Positions 52,959 to 63,223 of a DNA stretch of 64,000 nt are shown piece after piece. The number at the start of each line of letters is the position of its first letter. Position 1 is the first letter of the stretch. The translations under genes were made by a program, and so were the position numbers. The notes beneath the pieces are model-generated. The model saw only the letters and a program-made list of their open reading frames with translations, was not told the DNA's origin and made no database searches. This DNA is from Akkermansia muciniphila (lineage in GTDB: Bacteria; Verrucomicrobiota; Verrucomicrobiia; Verrucomicrobiales; Akkermansiaceae), in assembly GCA_945890645.1 (NCBI GenBank), contig CAMDCV010000013.1, positions 1 through 64,000 on the forward strand, written 5' to 3'.

Positions 52959-53726
52959 TCAGCCATCAAACTGGCCCAGCAGTTCTGCGGCGGTGCTGAC
53001 TCCCGCGACGCGGCGCTCTACCTCGATCTCACCAAGGATGCTATTTTGGCGGATGACGAATTGGTTGAGTTTCATCAGTTCCAGCACAGCGAGAAATGTG
53101 ACGATGACTTCTGCTTTGGTAGTTGCTTCATCAAAAAGATTTTCAAAACGAATTGCCTCGCCAGGTTGGAGACGATCCATGAGCATTTCGATTTTGTCCG
53201 CGACAGTGAATCGGTCATCGACGATGGAACCGAAATCATGTGCTTCCTCAAAGCGTTTGAGTACATTTTGAAATGATCGAATCAGGTCGAAGATGGAGAC
53301 TTCGGCCAACACGGGGGGCGTTTCGTCCTTGAGTATCTCGGCCTGGTAGGCGAAGGCTCCGTCCATTTCGACTTCGCGTTTGAGAAGAAATGAGGCGGCG
53401 TCCTTGAATTTTTTGTATTCGATGAGCTGTCGGATCAGATCCCAGCGTGGGTCGTCCTCGTCGCCTTCCTCCTCGGGCGGTTGTTCGGACTTGGGTAGCA
53501 GGGTACGACTCTTGATGTACATCAAATTGGCAGCCATCAGTATGAATTCCGCGGCAATATCGATATTCAGTAATTTGAACGTATTGATATAGGCAAGATA
53601 CTGCTTGGTGATTTTTTCCATCGAAATCTCGTGGATATCGACTTCCTCTTTTTTGATCAGGTAGAGCAGGAGGTCCAGCGGGCCCTCGAAAATCTCTAAT
53701 TTCACCTTATAATCCTGTTCGTCCAC
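52959..53726 (-). CDS. scpA: Segregation and condensation protein A
   Basis: A kleisin subunit that bridges the SMC ATPase heads in chromosome condensation. The 255-residue protein shows the family N-terminal motif EIFEGPLDLLLYLIKKEEVDIHEI (about 12-35) and the winged-helix C-terminus with VTFLAVLELMKLNQFVIRQNS. The start is a GTG (53726). scpB, the usual neighbour, is not present nearby; it may be elsewhere. The gene stands alone between a rightward repeat protein and a divergent AsmA-like gene. Confidence 0.93.
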   Translation of the reverse strand: MDEQDYKVKLEIFEGPLDLLLYLIKKEEVDIHEISMEKITKQYLAYINTFKLLNIDIAAEFILMAANLMYIKSRTLLPKSEQPPEEEGDEDDPRWDLIRQLIEYKKFKDAASFLLKREVEMDGAFAYQAEILKDETPPVLAEVSIFDLIRSFQNVLKRFEEAHDFGSIVDDRFTVADKIEMLMDRLQPGEAIRFENLFDEATTKAEVIVTFLAVLELMKLNQFVIRQNSILGEIEVERRVAGVSTAAELLGQFDG

Positions 53727-53846
53727 GCAGCCGATGTAACGGAGGACAGCAAGATGTGCGAGGCAATTTTTTCTGTTTCCATTTTACACTGGCAATTTGC
53801 GGCGAAGTGGCATTGATTGTGCTCGTCTTTCGACTTTTGCAGACTT

Positions 53847-55553
53847 ATGGATTTGGAATCGACACGATTATTTAACGATCGCCTGGCACAATGGGTGGCT
53901 AAGCAAGGCTTTTGGTTTCAAATTCGCTACTCGATGGCGGGCGGTGGAGCCTCGGTTTTAATGTATCACTTGCTGCGGATTTTGATGCGTGTCGGCATTT
54001 TTGCAGTGATTGCAGCGGTGGTGCTCGTGTATTTCCTAGTGAAAAGGCCAGAACAGGCTTCGTTCAAAGCGAACTTGCGCGATAGCATCATTGCGGGAAT
54101 GGACTGCCAATCGGGAACGATGCGTAGTTTCAATCGCACGCAAAACAAGGCATCGATCCGCTACATGACCTTGGTCGGAGGACCGAAAAGCTTCATGCAT
54201 TCGTGCGAAGCTACGGGAATCTCGTTTCGCATGGGATTGTTGGATGGCATTAAGTCGAAGTGGGACACGAATCGCATTGCGGTCGACCGGATGTCGATCC
54301 ACGTCAAAGCGGGAGCGGAGACGCCGGAGGAAGCGAGAGATCTGGGTCGTTCTCTCAGCAAGAATTTTGAAAATGTAAATTTCCAAACGTTTGAATGCAG
54401 TAACACTCGTATCTCGTGGGGCTATTCAGCACGAACGATGGGAAGCATTTCAGATAGTCACATGACGATGATTCGCGATGGCAATGGCTGGCGCTTGCGC
54501 TTTACGGGGGGAGTTTTTTCCCAAAATTGGTTGCGTAATATGTATATCGATGAGTTAGTGTTGCGTTGCGATGACAGTGCAGTGACGGTTGAAAAAGGGG
54601 AATTCACGGTGTTGCGTCCCCTGCAGGATCTTTCTCCTACGAAAACCCACGGCAAAGTTTCGTTTCAGAACTTACAAGTGATTGGGGGCATGCGGCCTGA
54701 GTATTCGGGTTCGATCACCATGGAAAACCTACCCTTGGAGCAATTGCTTCCTGAAGTTTACAGCACCTACGTCGAGGGTTCGATTTCAGGTCAACTGAAA
54801 ATACAGGGATCCACGAATTCGCCCGATGGCGTCTCGCTCTCGGGGCGTATCTCGCTCAACGAAAATGATCACATTGATGTGCGTAACCGCATTCATATTC
54901 TCAATAGCCTTTCGATTTTAAGTCCTTCCGGTAGCTATCGTAAAACTTCGTTCAAAGAAGGATTCTTCAACATCAAAACTACTGGGGGGAGTTTACAGGT
55001 GTCCGACATCAACCTGACCGCTCCCGAGCAAATGGACTTGCGCGGCAGCTTTTTGGTGCGTCCTCCTAAAGCGGAAGAGATTGATGACATGTTGCGCAAA
55101 GGAACGATCAGTAGTGAGACCGCCCAAGAGATCGCTCAGCCTGGTATGACAGCGGCGGCAATTCTGGCGTCGCAAGAATTGACTTTGCGTAAGGCCATGG
55201 ACCTCACCAGCAAGGATGGGAAAGGCTCATCCGCAGGATTTGATGATACATCCATTGATACTGGTGTCCCTTTCCAAGCGGATGCGATCCAGACGGATTT
55301 GCAGATAAAAACCACCGAGGTTTTGGCCACCACATCGATTTATGAAGGTCAGGTGTTGATGACCTTGCCCGTCAAACTCTTTGAGGAAAGTGCAGTGAAT
55401 TTGAACAAATTACCGCTTTCTGCCAATGGTCAATACTACATGCTACAATGCCCGCTGATTGGCAATTTGACTGATCTCACTATAGCTCAGGCCGAGGAAT
55501 TGCTTTATGTCAAAAAAGCCTCTACGAAAAAAGAGTCGGAGCCTGAACCCTGA
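53847..55553 (+). CDS. AsmA-like membrane-anchored protein
   Basis: A 568-residue protein. The N-terminus includes a membrane segment (VGIFAVIAAVVLVYFLV, about 53-70). The C-terminal half has beta-groove type repeats: GSITMENLPLEQLLPEVYST, EGSISGQLKIQG and INLTAPEQMDLRGSFLV, the pattern of AsmA/TamB-like C-terminal domains that move lipids across the periplasm. The last 30 residues are charged and disordered. The frame starts at TTG 53817; the ATG at 53847 is preferred. It is divergent from scpA and convergent with metF. Confidence 0.6.
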   Translation: MDLESTRLFNDRLAQWVAKQGFWFQIRYSMAGGGASVLMYHLLRILMRVGIFAVIAAVVLVYFLVKRPEQASFKANLRDSIIAGMDCQSGTMRSFNRTQNKASIRYMTLVGGPKSFMHSCEATGISFRMGLLDGIKSKWDTNRIAVDRMSIHVKAGAETPEEARDLGRSLSKNFENVNFQTFECSNTRISWGYSARTMGSISDSHMTMIRDGNGWRLRFTGGVFSQNWLRNMYIDELVLRCDDSAVTVEKGEFTVLRPLQDLSPTKTHGKVSFQNLQVIGGMRPEYSGSITMENLPLEQLLPEVYSTYVEGSISGQLKIQGSTNSPDGVSLSGRISLNENDHIDVRNRIHILNSLSILSPSGSYRKTSFKEGFFNIKTTGGSLQVSDINLTAPEQMDLRGSFLVRPPKAEEIDDMLRKGTISSETAQEIAQPGMTAAAILASQELTLRKAMDLTSKDGKGSSAGFDDTSIDTGVPFQADAIQTDLQIKTTEVLATTSIYEGQVLMTLPVKLFEESAVNLNKLPLSANGQYYMLQCPLIGNLTDLTIAQAEELLYVKKASTKKESEPEP

Positions 55554-55584
55554 AGCTTAGCAACTCTGTGAACACAGTGTTTGC

Positions 55585-56499
55585 TCACGGAGTCACCGTG
55601 ATACCGAGGCTGTGATAGATTTGTGTCGTGACATTGCTCTTATTCAGCGTGTAGAAATGTAGGCCATCGACCTTGCCGTCGAGGAGTTCACTGCATTGCT
55701 GTGCGGCATAATGGATGCCGACTTTTTCTACAGCGACGGGGTCATCTTGGGCGCGCGAGAGTGCCCGCAACAATTTTGCCGGGTAGCGCGATCCTGCGGC
55801 GAGTTCCGCCATGCGGCGCATCGAGGATAGCGATGTCACGGGCATGATGCCAGCAATGATGGGGATATCGATGCCAGCCAGCGTACAGCGATCGCGGAAA
55901 TCAAAGAAGTCATGATTATCGAAAAACAATTGTGTGCAAATGTAGTCGGCCCCTTCGGCACACTTGGCTTTGAGATGATCCATTTCATGCAACCGATTGG
56001 GAGTGGCCGGATGTCCCTCGGGGAAGCCGGCGACGCCGATGCCAAATCCCCCTGAGGGGTGACGACCGGATTCATTGAATTCGCGAATGAAGCGCACGAG
56101 GTCAGCGGCGTAGCGGAATTCACCCTGCGACCAATCGTAGTCGCTCTGTTGCTGTGGCGGATCACCGCGCAAAGCCAGAATATTGCAGACACCAAGCGCC
56201 GCGTAACGCAGAAGGATTTGCTCTACCTCTGCTTTGGTGTGTCCGACACAGGTGAGGTGGGGAATCGGCGGGATGCCCGTGGTTTCTTTGATACGTGCGA
56301 CCAACTGGTGAGTGAGTTCCCGGGTGCCCCCGCCCGCGCCATATGTGATGGAGACAAAAGACGGATGCAACGGCTCCAAGTCGCGGATGGTTTGGTAGAG
56401 CTCCTCGGCGCTCGCTTCGGTGCGTGCGGGGAAAAATTCAAAAGAAAAGGTTGGCTTGCCGTGCCGTAAAATTTCGCGTATGTGCATGTGCGCGTTCAT
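55585..56499 (-). CDS. metF: 5,10-methylenetetrahydrofolate reductase
   Basis: Flavoenzyme that reduces methylene-THF to methyl-THF for methionine synthesis. The 304-residue TIM-barrel protein has the family signatures FSFEFFPARTEASAEEL, SFVSITYGAGGGTRE, and the substrate-binding segment HLTCVGHTKAEVEQIL. NILALRGDPP (about 128) and FFDNHDFFDFRDR are also conserved. Start at ATG 56499 (56487 is possible). A hairpin (55564-55592) overlaps its stop, but without a T-run. No other methionine gene is nearby. Confidence 0.95.
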   Translation of the reverse strand: MNAHMHIREILRHGKPTFSFEFFPARTEASAEELYQTIRDLEPLHPSFVSITYGAGGGTRELTHQLVARIKETTGIPPIPHLTCVGHTKAEVEQILLRYAALGVCNILALRGDPPQQQSDYDWSQGEFRYAADLVRFIREFNESGRHPSGGFGIGVAGFPEGHPATPNRLHEMDHLKAKCAEGADYICTQLFFDNHDFFDFRDRCTLAGIDIPIIAGIMPVTSLSSMRRMAELAAGSRYPAKLLRALSRAQDDPVAVEKVGIHYAAQQCSELLDGKVDGLHFYTLNKSNVTTQIYHSLGITVTP

Positions 56500-56597
56500 T
56501 CTGTCACAGCGTCAGCGAAGGATAAAGACGCATTTTTGAGAAATTGCACAACTTTTCCTGCGATCTGCGGTTTGATGAGACAACTACTATTCGGTTT

Positions 56598-57491
56598 ATG
56601 AAACGATCCATTACCAGCTTGCTTTTCTTGTTAGCCATTGCCGCTCAGGGGCAGGAAACTCCCAAGGATCCGAAAAACCGTCCGCTTGAGCGGGGAGGGG
56701 ATAAAATGAAGGCCATGGAGTTTTGGAAGAATGCCGATACAAATCATGACCAAAAGCTTTCTAAAGAGGAATTCGTGCAGTTGCCGCGGATATCGCCATT
56801 GCCCGCTGAAAAGCAGGATAAGCTTTTTACGCATCTCGACAAGGATCAGAATGGCACTCTGGAGCCTCTGGAAATGCTTCCGAAAGGCGGCCCAAATCCT
56901 CCCGACGGCATGGTGGATGGGGAAGTGAGGCACCGTCCCATTCCGCGCATTTCAGAAATGGACTTGGATAATGACCGCAAAATCACCTACGAGGAGTTCG
57001 TCAAATCCACGATGCTGAATAAGTTGCCAGAGGAGCGCCGCAGAAAGATTTTCGATAAGATGGATCGCAATAGCGACGGTGTGCTCAGTCCTGATGACGG
57101 ACCCCCGCCTGGTCAAGGCATGCGTCGTCCAGAGGATAAACCAGATGGTCGTCCAAACCCACGTCCTGATGGTCGCCCGCCACGCCAACCTGGCCATCCA
57201 GAAGTTCCTAACACCGCACGCGGCTTTGAGGGCATCGATGCCAATCAAGACAAGTCCATCGACTTTTCGGAATTTCAAAAATCAGCGCTTGCCCAACGCA
57301 TGGGTGAAGACGCGCAAGAAGATCTATTCGAGGCTATCGATACCAACCAAGATCTGAAAATTGACAACCAAGAGTGGCTGAAGCAAAGCGATAAACCGAA
57401 GGTCGCTCCGCAAAAACCGCGCGATGGAACAACTCTTCCGAAACAAGATTCCAAAGACCAAGAAGAGATGATGATGGAAGAGGGGATCTGA
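56598..57491 (+). CDS. Secreted six-EF-hand protein
   Basis: A 297-residue precursor with a signal peptide (ITSLLFLLAIAAQG). Six calcium-binding-type loops with the DxNxDxxI pattern are visible: DTNHDQKLSKEE, DKDQNGTLEPLE, DLDNDRKITYEE, DRNSDGVLSPDD, DANQDKSIDFSE and DTNQDLKIDNQE. A proline/arginine/glycine-rich linker (about 170-220) separates the fourth and fifth. Such proteins are common in planctomycetes and verrucomicrobia; binding of calcium is likely but the role is unknown. The ATG at 56598 fits the signal; the frame is open to 56544. It precedes lptD by 85 bases. Confidence 0.85.
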   Translation: MKRSITSLLFLLAIAAQGQETPKDPKNRPLERGGDKMKAMEFWKNADTNHDQKLSKEEFVQLPRISPLPAEKQDKLFTHLDKDQNGTLEPLEMLPKGGPNPPDGMVDGEVRHRPIPRISEMDLDNDRKITYEEFVKSTMLNKLPEERRRKIFDKMDRNSDGVLSPDDGPPPGQGMRRPEDKPDGRPNPRPDGRPPRQPGHPEVPNTARGFEGIDANQDKSIDFSEFQKSALAQRMGEDAQEDLFEAIDTNQDLKIDNQEWLKQSDKPKVAPQKPRDGTTLPKQDSKDQEEMMMEEGI

Positions 57492-57576
57492 CTTGTTGCG
57501 TTCCTTGATGCGCGCACCGCTTTGCGGAATTCTTCCTTTACAACATAGGGAGAAAAGCCAGAATCGCCACACTCTC

Positions 57577-60051
57577 ATGCACTTGTTTCAGCGCTTATGC
57601 TTGTTGCTTTTTTTGTTTCCTTTGTCGGCTCAGGAAGAGGAACTTCTGCCGCCTAAGGCAGTTACTCCACCAGCGCCAGTGGAGATTCCTCCGGTAGCTT
57701 CCCGGCCTGACTTGCCTCCCGCGAATCCGCAAGAAATGAATACCGAGATGCCCGAGGGGGTGGACATCGCCATCAAGGGTAAAATTACCCCAGTCGAAGG
57801 CAATCTGAAAAAATTTCTCGTTTCCGGTCCCATCGAATTGAAAACCAACCGTGGCGAGGAGGTCTTCGCCGATCGTGCGGAACTCGATCTCGAGGCAGCC
57901 ACCTATACGTTGGTCGGAAACGTTAGTGTGTTCAGTGGTCCGATGATCCAACGCGGTGATCGGGTGGTGTACGATCTCAAAACGAAAAAATTGAATACGG
58001 AAGGATTGAGTGTCAGCTATGATCCGATCATTTTGGAGGCGGGTAATTTCTCCATGTCGGAAGATGAGAATGGCGAGCGCATTTTCACCGGAACCAATGC
58101 CGGTATAACGACGGATGACGTACAGTCTCCGCATTATTGGTTACGCGCTGATCGCACGACTGTATATCCCGGCGATAAAATTGTTTTTAACGACCTAAAG
58201 CTGTATGTGGGAGAGACTCCGGTATTCTGGTTGCCGTATTTGAGTCAGCCATTGAACGCTGACCTTGGTTATCGGATTTTGCCGGGTGGCCGTACGAACT
58301 GGGGCGTGTTTGTTTTGCAAAGCTATGGCATCATGCTCGGCGGTGGCGACGACAGCATTCTCGGTTCTGATAAACCATGGCTGCTATCGCGTTGGCATTT
58401 TGACATGCGCTCACGTCGTGGTCTTGCGGGCGGAGTCGATTTGTTTGATACACGGATTAAAGATAACGTGAATCTCGGCTGGATGAAATTCTACTACGCC
58501 GATGACATGCAGCCCGATGTAGGGCGCTCTGGTATTCCGCGGGGTCCAGTCGATCCATCACGCTACCGTGCTGAATTCCAGTATCGCATTCCTCTTCAGT
58601 GGGATGATTCACTCAATGATGATGCTGAGTATGCGCTCAATTACGATTTGCATATCTTGAGCGATAATCATTTCCTCGAAGACTTTGACCCGCGATTTTA
58701 TCGCAACAACGCGCAGCCGGATAATACGATTTTCCTTACGCGTCGCACGGAAACCTCGTTGCTTACGGGACTGGCGCGGCTGCGCTTGAACGATTTCTAT
58801 CGTGCAGATAGCCGCTCTCCTGAAATTTCGTTTGATCAAATTCGTCGTCCGCTCTTTGGCTCATCGATTTTGCATGAAGGGAGCACATCGTTTGGCGTGT
58901 TAGAGGAAAACATGGCCGACCCCACTCGTGATACTTTGTTAGATCCTTTGCTTACGCTTCCTGACGGTGATCCTGAGTTGCCGCGACTCTACTCGCAGGT
59001 GAGTCGTTACGAGCAATTGTTGATTCAACAAATGCGCGACCTACCACCGGGAGACCCACGCTATGATTCGCTCTATCGGCAATTGACAAATCCGGAATTC
59101 GTTCGCTTTCATACCTATCAAGAACTTTCAAAGCAGATCACACTCGGTGATTGGCTGCATCTTACGCCTCACATCGGCGCCGGCTATAGTCGTTACTTTA
59201 ATGTCGGCGGTCCCGCCGATGATGAAGGTCGTACCATATTTTCGCTTGGCATGGAAGCTTCCATGAAGTTCCACAAAAACTATCCTGATATGGAAATCAA
59301 AAGCCTAGGACTACGCGGTATGCGTCATACGCTACAGCCGTATGCCAATTGGTCCTATGTTTCCACCACGGATCTCGGCAATGATTTTCCCTCGATCGAT
59401 CGCATGACATTTTCGACACGCCCTGTGCCAATCAATGTGGGTCGTTTCGTTGCGATCGATGATCTGGAAAATTGGAATCTGGTGCGTCTTGGTGTGAGAA
59501 ATCGCTTGGTAACACAGCGTAATGGGGGTTCTCATGAGTGGCTTTTCATGGACACCTATCTTGACAGTTACGTGGAAGATCCAGAGTTGGATCGTGAGTT
59601 TTCCAATCTTTACAATGATATCAGTTGGTCGCCGCTGCCATGGTTGGCCGTAAATTTCCAGACACAATTTCCGATCATCAACAGCGGTTCGGGATACAGT
59701 GAGTTCACCACCGGTTTGCGCTTCATGCCCACACCGGATTTAGAATTTTCTGTGGAGCAAAGTACGCTCAACAATCACCCGTATTTGATCGATTCCAATC
59801 GTGTGCACATTAAAGCCTACAACCGCTTTAATGAAAATTGGGGAATGGGCATGTTACAGCAGTGGGAGTTCGATGACGGCACACTGGAGTTAGAGCAATA
59901 CACTCTGCACCGCAATTACCAGAATTGGATTGTCAGTGCGGGCATTACCCACCGCAACAACCGCACTCGTGATGAATACGGCTTCATGGTGAACTTCACC
60001 TTGAAAGATTTCCCTGACGTATCAGTGCCGTTTAAGATCGATGCCGAGTAA
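57577..60051 (+). CDS. lptD: LPS-assembly outer-membrane protein LptD
   Basis: Inserts LPS into the outer leaflet together with LptE. The 824-residue precursor has a signal peptide (LFQRLCLLLFLFPLSA), an N-terminal OstA-like beta-jellyroll (about 65-185, with KKFLVSGPIELKTN and RAELDLEAATYTLVG, where LPS slides), and a large C-terminal barrel with FWLPYLSQPLNADLGYRILPGGRTNWG. Barrel strand patterns continue to the end. The ATG at 57577 fits the signal peptide; the frame opens at 57493. lptE and other lpt genes are not in the window. Confidence 0.88.
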   Translation: MHLFQRLCLLLFLFPLSAQEEELLPPKAVTPPAPVEIPPVASRPDLPPANPQEMNTEMPEGVDIAIKGKITPVEGNLKKFLVSGPIELKTNRGEEVFADRAELDLEAATYTLVGNVSVFSGPMIQRGDRVVYDLKTKKLNTEGLSVSYDPIILEAGNFSMSEDENGERIFTGTNAGITTDDVQSPHYWLRADRTTVYPGDKIVFNDLKLYVGETPVFWLPYLSQPLNADLGYRILPGGRTNWGVFVLQSYGIMLGGGDDSILGSDKPWLLSRWHFDMRSRRGLAGGVDLFDTRIKDNVNLGWMKFYYADDMQPDVGRSGIPRGPVDPSRYRAEFQYRIPLQWDDSLNDDAEYALNYDLHILSDNHFLEDFDPRFYRNNAQPDNTIFLTRRTETSLLTGLARLRLNDFYRADSRSPEISFDQIRRPLFGSSILHEGSTSFGVLEENMADPTRDTLLDPLLTLPDGDPELPRLYSQVSRYEQLLIQQMRDLPPGDPRYDSLYRQLTNPEFVRFHTYQELSKQITLGDWLHLTPHIGAGYSRYFNVGGPADDEGRTIFSLGMEASMKFHKNYPDMEIKSLGLRGMRHTLQPYANWSYVSTTDLGNDFPSIDRMTFSTRPVPINVGRFVAIDDLENWNLVRLGVRNRLVTQRNGGSHEWLFMDTYLDSYVEDPELDREFSNLYNDISWSPLPWLAVNFQTQFPIINSGSGYSEFTTGLRFMPTPDLEFSVEQSTLNNHPYLIDSNRVHIKAYNRFNENWGMGMLQQWEFDDGTLELEQYTLHRNYQNWIVSAGITHRNNRTRDEYGFMVNFTLKDFPDVSVPFKIDAE

Positions 60052-60061
60052 CGCTGGCCGC

Positions 60062-61216
60062 TTACTTGCGACCGCGGCGCACCTTGCGCGCAAATTTGAC
60101 CATCGCTTCTTCCTGTTCCTCAATGCGCTGCACCAAAGCTAGCTGCGTGCGGCAGCGGTCAAGGTTGTGACCCACTCGTTGCGTTTTGAAATAAATGTCG
60201 CCTTCGAGATAATCTGTTAGAAAGCGAATGCCGATTTCTAATGTTATGAGTTTACCAGAAAACGCTAGATGATCGACTTCGATATCGTTGATAAAATCAC
60301 CAGCAGAATCCAAATAGCCTTCAACGAGTGCCTCATACATGGGCATGCGCATTTGCACTTTAGTAAGATCGATTTCATCCTCTTCCGCAGGACTGGTCGC
60401 TGTGCGAACTAAGTCACCAAAGTCGTAAAGCGATAGCCCCGGCATGACAGTATCGAGATCGATCACACACACGGCCTCGTCTGTCTCGGCATCAATCATC
60501 ACGTTGTTGATCTTTGTATCGTTGTGCGTGACGCGCGTGGGGATTTTTCCTTCCGCATGCAAATCTAACAGTTTTCCGGTGATGGCTCCGCGTTGCTGGA
60601 TGAATTCAAATTCCGCGCGCACGGAGGCAAGCCGACCACAGGGATCGAGCGCTGCTACTTCTGTTAATCGTTCGAAACGACGCGGTGTATTGTGGAAATC
60701 GGGAATCGTCTCTTCCAATTCGCCGGGTGGCAAGTCGCTCACGAGATCTTGGAATGATCCAAAGGCACGTGCTGCTTGGTAAGCTTGGCGCGTGTTTTCA
60801 ACGACATCATAAGTTTGGCAGCCCTCAATATAATTGTAGCAGCGCCAGATGCCGCCATTAGGGCCCTCAACCCAGAAGCGACCTCCGCGACCGGGGTAAA
60901 GGTTCAGCGTTTGTCCTCCCAGGTCTTTTTTTACTCGCAGCACTTTCCAGTTAATGTGTCGCGTTACGCATTCGACATTGCGCATGACAGCGAGAGGATT
61001 TTTGAAAACATTTTGGTTGATGCGTTGGAGGATATAGCGATGGCGACTGGCATCGGGAGATTCATAAGTTGCCATGTAAGTCGTATTGATGTGACCGCTT
61101 TCGATTTCATGGCCCTCGACAAATTCCCCTTGGATTGCGAATTGATTGCCGATGTGGGAAATCGCCGACAAAATTTCAGCGGAGACAGCTTTAATGGGTG
61201 TTACTGTAGGAACCAT
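60062..61216 (-). CDS. Aminoglycoside phosphotransferase-fold kinase, NahK-like
   Basis: A 384-residue sugar-kinase-like protein. The opening (HEIESGHINTTYMATY then YILQRINQNVFKNPLAVMRNVE) closely resembles N-acetylhexosamine 1-kinase (NahK), which phosphorylates GlcNAc or GalNAc at C1. The catalytic THNDTKINNVM (about 243) and the metal segment CVIDLDTVMPG are conserved; HND replaces the more usual HRD or HGD. The ATG at 61216 is preferred over the upstream frame (61273). It converges with lptD. Amino-sugar salvage is the likely role, from family knowledge. Confidence 0.85.
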   Translation of the reverse strand: MVPTVTPIKAVSAEILSAISHIGNQFAIQGEFVEGHEIESGHINTTYMATYESPDASRHRYILQRINQNVFKNPLAVMRNVECVTRHINWKVLRVKKDLGGQTLNLYPGRGGRFWVEGPNGGIWRCYNYIEGCQTYDVVENTRQAYQAARAFGSFQDLVSDLPPGELEETIPDFHNTPRRFERLTEVAALDPCGRLASVRAEFEFIQQRGAITGKLLDLHAEGKIPTRVTHNDTKINNVMIDAETDEAVCVIDLDTVMPGLSLYDFGDLVRTATSPAEEDEIDLTKVQMRMPMYEALVEGYLDSAGDFINDIEVDHLAFSGKLITLEIGIRFLTDYLEGDIYFKTQRVGHNLDRCRTQLALVQRIEEQEEAMVKFARKVRRGRK

Positions 61217-61423
61217 GGAGATTAGAAAATGTTTCCGAGTCCTTAAGAAAAAATGTGCGAGTATGCAACGCAAATCGCGCGACTGGCAGTCGAGTCTCTG
61301 AGGTCAGGATTCATAACATCTGCATCCGAGACAGATCGAATTTATCATTAGAATTTTTTAGAGCATTGCAAATTCAAGCACAGTACAGAATTTTTCTGGA
61401 AAATCCGGCCATTATACTGCGTA

Positions 61424-63163
61424 ATGAGCTTCATGCGCTTTGTTGTCTCCTCCCTGCCACTTGCTCTGGCTGCAGCACTTTTATCTCACTCGCCTCTCTT
61501 CGCACAGCCGCAAGCGGGTCAAGAAATCACCCTTCCTGGTGACGCCTTTGCGAAGCTCGATACCTTCGAAAGCGTTAACCTGGAAGATGCGGATAAGCGT
61601 TATAAAGCCGGTGACTATCAAGGAGCTTACGCTGCCTACAAAGCCTTCTCCTTCGAATTCGCTAAAAGCGCGGCCCTGCCTTACGTTCTTCTGCGTCAGG
61701 GACGTTGTCTCCACAAACTCGACAAACGCAACAACGCTATCAAAGCTTACCAAGACGTTGTCGATTATTTTCCCGATGCCATTTCCTACGCCGCCGCAGC
61801 TCTCTACTATATCGGCGAGTGCCACGGCCAAAATGGTGAGACAGAAAAGCAAACCGCCGTCTGGGCGCGGCTCGTAAAGGATGATGGCTACGTCACCCAA
61901 CCCAACTCCGGGACCGCGCTCGTTTACCTCAGCGCCGCCATGGAAAAACTCGGCAAATTCGAGGAAGCTACCGAATACCAATGGCGCACCGCTGTCGCTT
62001 TCTTAAAGTCCAATCCCAATGCTGCGAAAGCGGCCCGCGAAGCCGTTCTGAAGCACTACGTTACTCGCAGCCCGAACCACGAAAAACTCAAAGAGTTCTA
62101 CATCGCCGCCAGCGGCTTTAACGGTGATGGTCGCAACACGGACAAACCCGAGGAAGATACCCGCTACTGGACCACCATTTTCACAACAGTCCTCAATACA
62201 CCTTCCGAAACCCGTGAAGCCGCCGCCGCTTATTGGACCGCAAAAATCGCCGACCGCTTTCCCGAAAACGACGACCTCCGCCTCCTGGCCATCAACGCCA
62301 CCGTCGTCCACGAAAAAGACTCTGCCGGATGGGTCGCACGCATGGAAAAACAATTTGCCCTAAAGCCTGCAACCATCGAGCGACTCCTCCAATTTGCTGG
62401 CAATTTCAAGGCCGATCCTAAACAACGCTCCGCATTCTTTACAAAACACAGCGCCGCTCTTCTCCCCACCTTGAAGCCCGCGCAACTCATGGACCTGATC
62501 GCAAAGCTTAACCAGCATCTACAGATGCATGAGGAAGCCCAGACCGTCCTAAGAACGATCCGCACCGACACACTCGCCGATGCTGAAATTCAGCGTTTCG
62601 CCCTCCTCGCCGGCCAATACCAAACTGAGGAAGACGTACTCCGCCATATTGGACGAATCAAGAACCCCCTTCTCGCCACCAAAACGCGCTTCGATTACTA
62701 TCTTTCCAAGAGTCACAGGAATCCACCATTCATGGAAAAAGCTCTTATCGAAATTCCCGAGCTCGCCAAATCCCCGCAATACGCCGACGGCCTCACTTGG
62801 ACTAAAGCCACCCTCCTCCAAAATCTCGGCCGCCACCAAGAAGCCATTGAAGCCTACCGCGCTGCCAATAAACAACCCGACTCCACTTGGGAAATCGCGC
62901 AGTGCCTCGTGGCGATGAAACAATACGACCAAGCCATCAAAACGATCACAGAACTCGAATCCCTCGGTGGCCCCATCGCTTCCAGAGCCAGTCTCGAAGT
63001 CGCAAACATCTACAAAATTTCTGGCGACAAAGCCCGCGAAGTCAACCAACTCCGCACCGTCCTGCGCCGTTACCCGAAAACCGGCGAGTCCGGAGCCGCG
63101 CATGACCGCCTCGAAAGCTACGGCGTCGCCCTCGTTGGTGGCGAAGCAGAGGCAGAAAAATAA
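61424..63163 (+). CDS. Secreted tetratricopeptide-repeat protein
   Basis: A 579-residue precursor with a signal peptide (LPLALAAALLSHSPLFA). TPR-type helix pairs begin at about residue 50 (DADKRYKAGDYQGAYAAYKAF) and recur (HKLDKRNNAIKAYQDVVDYFP; LQNLGRHQEAIEAYRAANKQ; YDQAIKTITELESLGG), so it is a helical scaffold, perhaps akin to CpoB/YbgF-type envelope proteins. Its coding strand is richer in C than in G compared with most genes in the window. It is followed 60 bases later by a second TPR-type gene, suggesting an operon. Function unknown. Confidence 0.8.
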   Translation: MSFMRFVVSSLPLALAAALLSHSPLFAQPQAGQEITLPGDAFAKLDTFESVNLEDADKRYKAGDYQGAYAAYKAFSFEFAKSAALPYVLLRQGRCLHKLDKRNNAIKAYQDVVDYFPDAISYAAAALYYIGECHGQNGETEKQTAVWARLVKDDGYVTQPNSGTALVYLSAAMEKLGKFEEATEYQWRTAVAFLKSNPNAAKAAREAVLKHYVTRSPNHEKLKEFYIAASGFNGDGRNTDKPEEDTRYWTTIFTTVLNTPSETREAAAAYWTAKIADRFPENDDLRLLAINATVVHEKDSAGWVARMEKQFALKPATIERLLQFAGNFKADPKQRSAFFTKHSAALLPTLKPAQLMDLIAKLNQHLQMHEEAQTVLRTIRTDTLADAEIQRFALLAGQYQTEEDVLRHIGRIKNPLLATKTRFDYYLSKSHRNPPFMEKALIEIPELAKSPQYADGLTWTKATLLQNLGRHQEAIEAYRAANKQPDSTWEIAQCLVAMKQYDQAIKTITELESLGGPIASRASLEVANIYKISGDKAREVNQLRTVLRRYPKTGESGAAHDRLESYGVALVGGEAEAEK

Positions 63164-63223
63164 CCACCCTCTCTAGAAAGAACGCACTTCATCTAACAGT
63201 ATCAGCCCCGCTCCCATATCGGC

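Noticed and set aside
55564-55592. Intrinsic terminator at the metF end
   Set aside because: An 8-bp stem (including one G-T pair) exists but no T-run follows on either strand and it overlaps the metF coding end.
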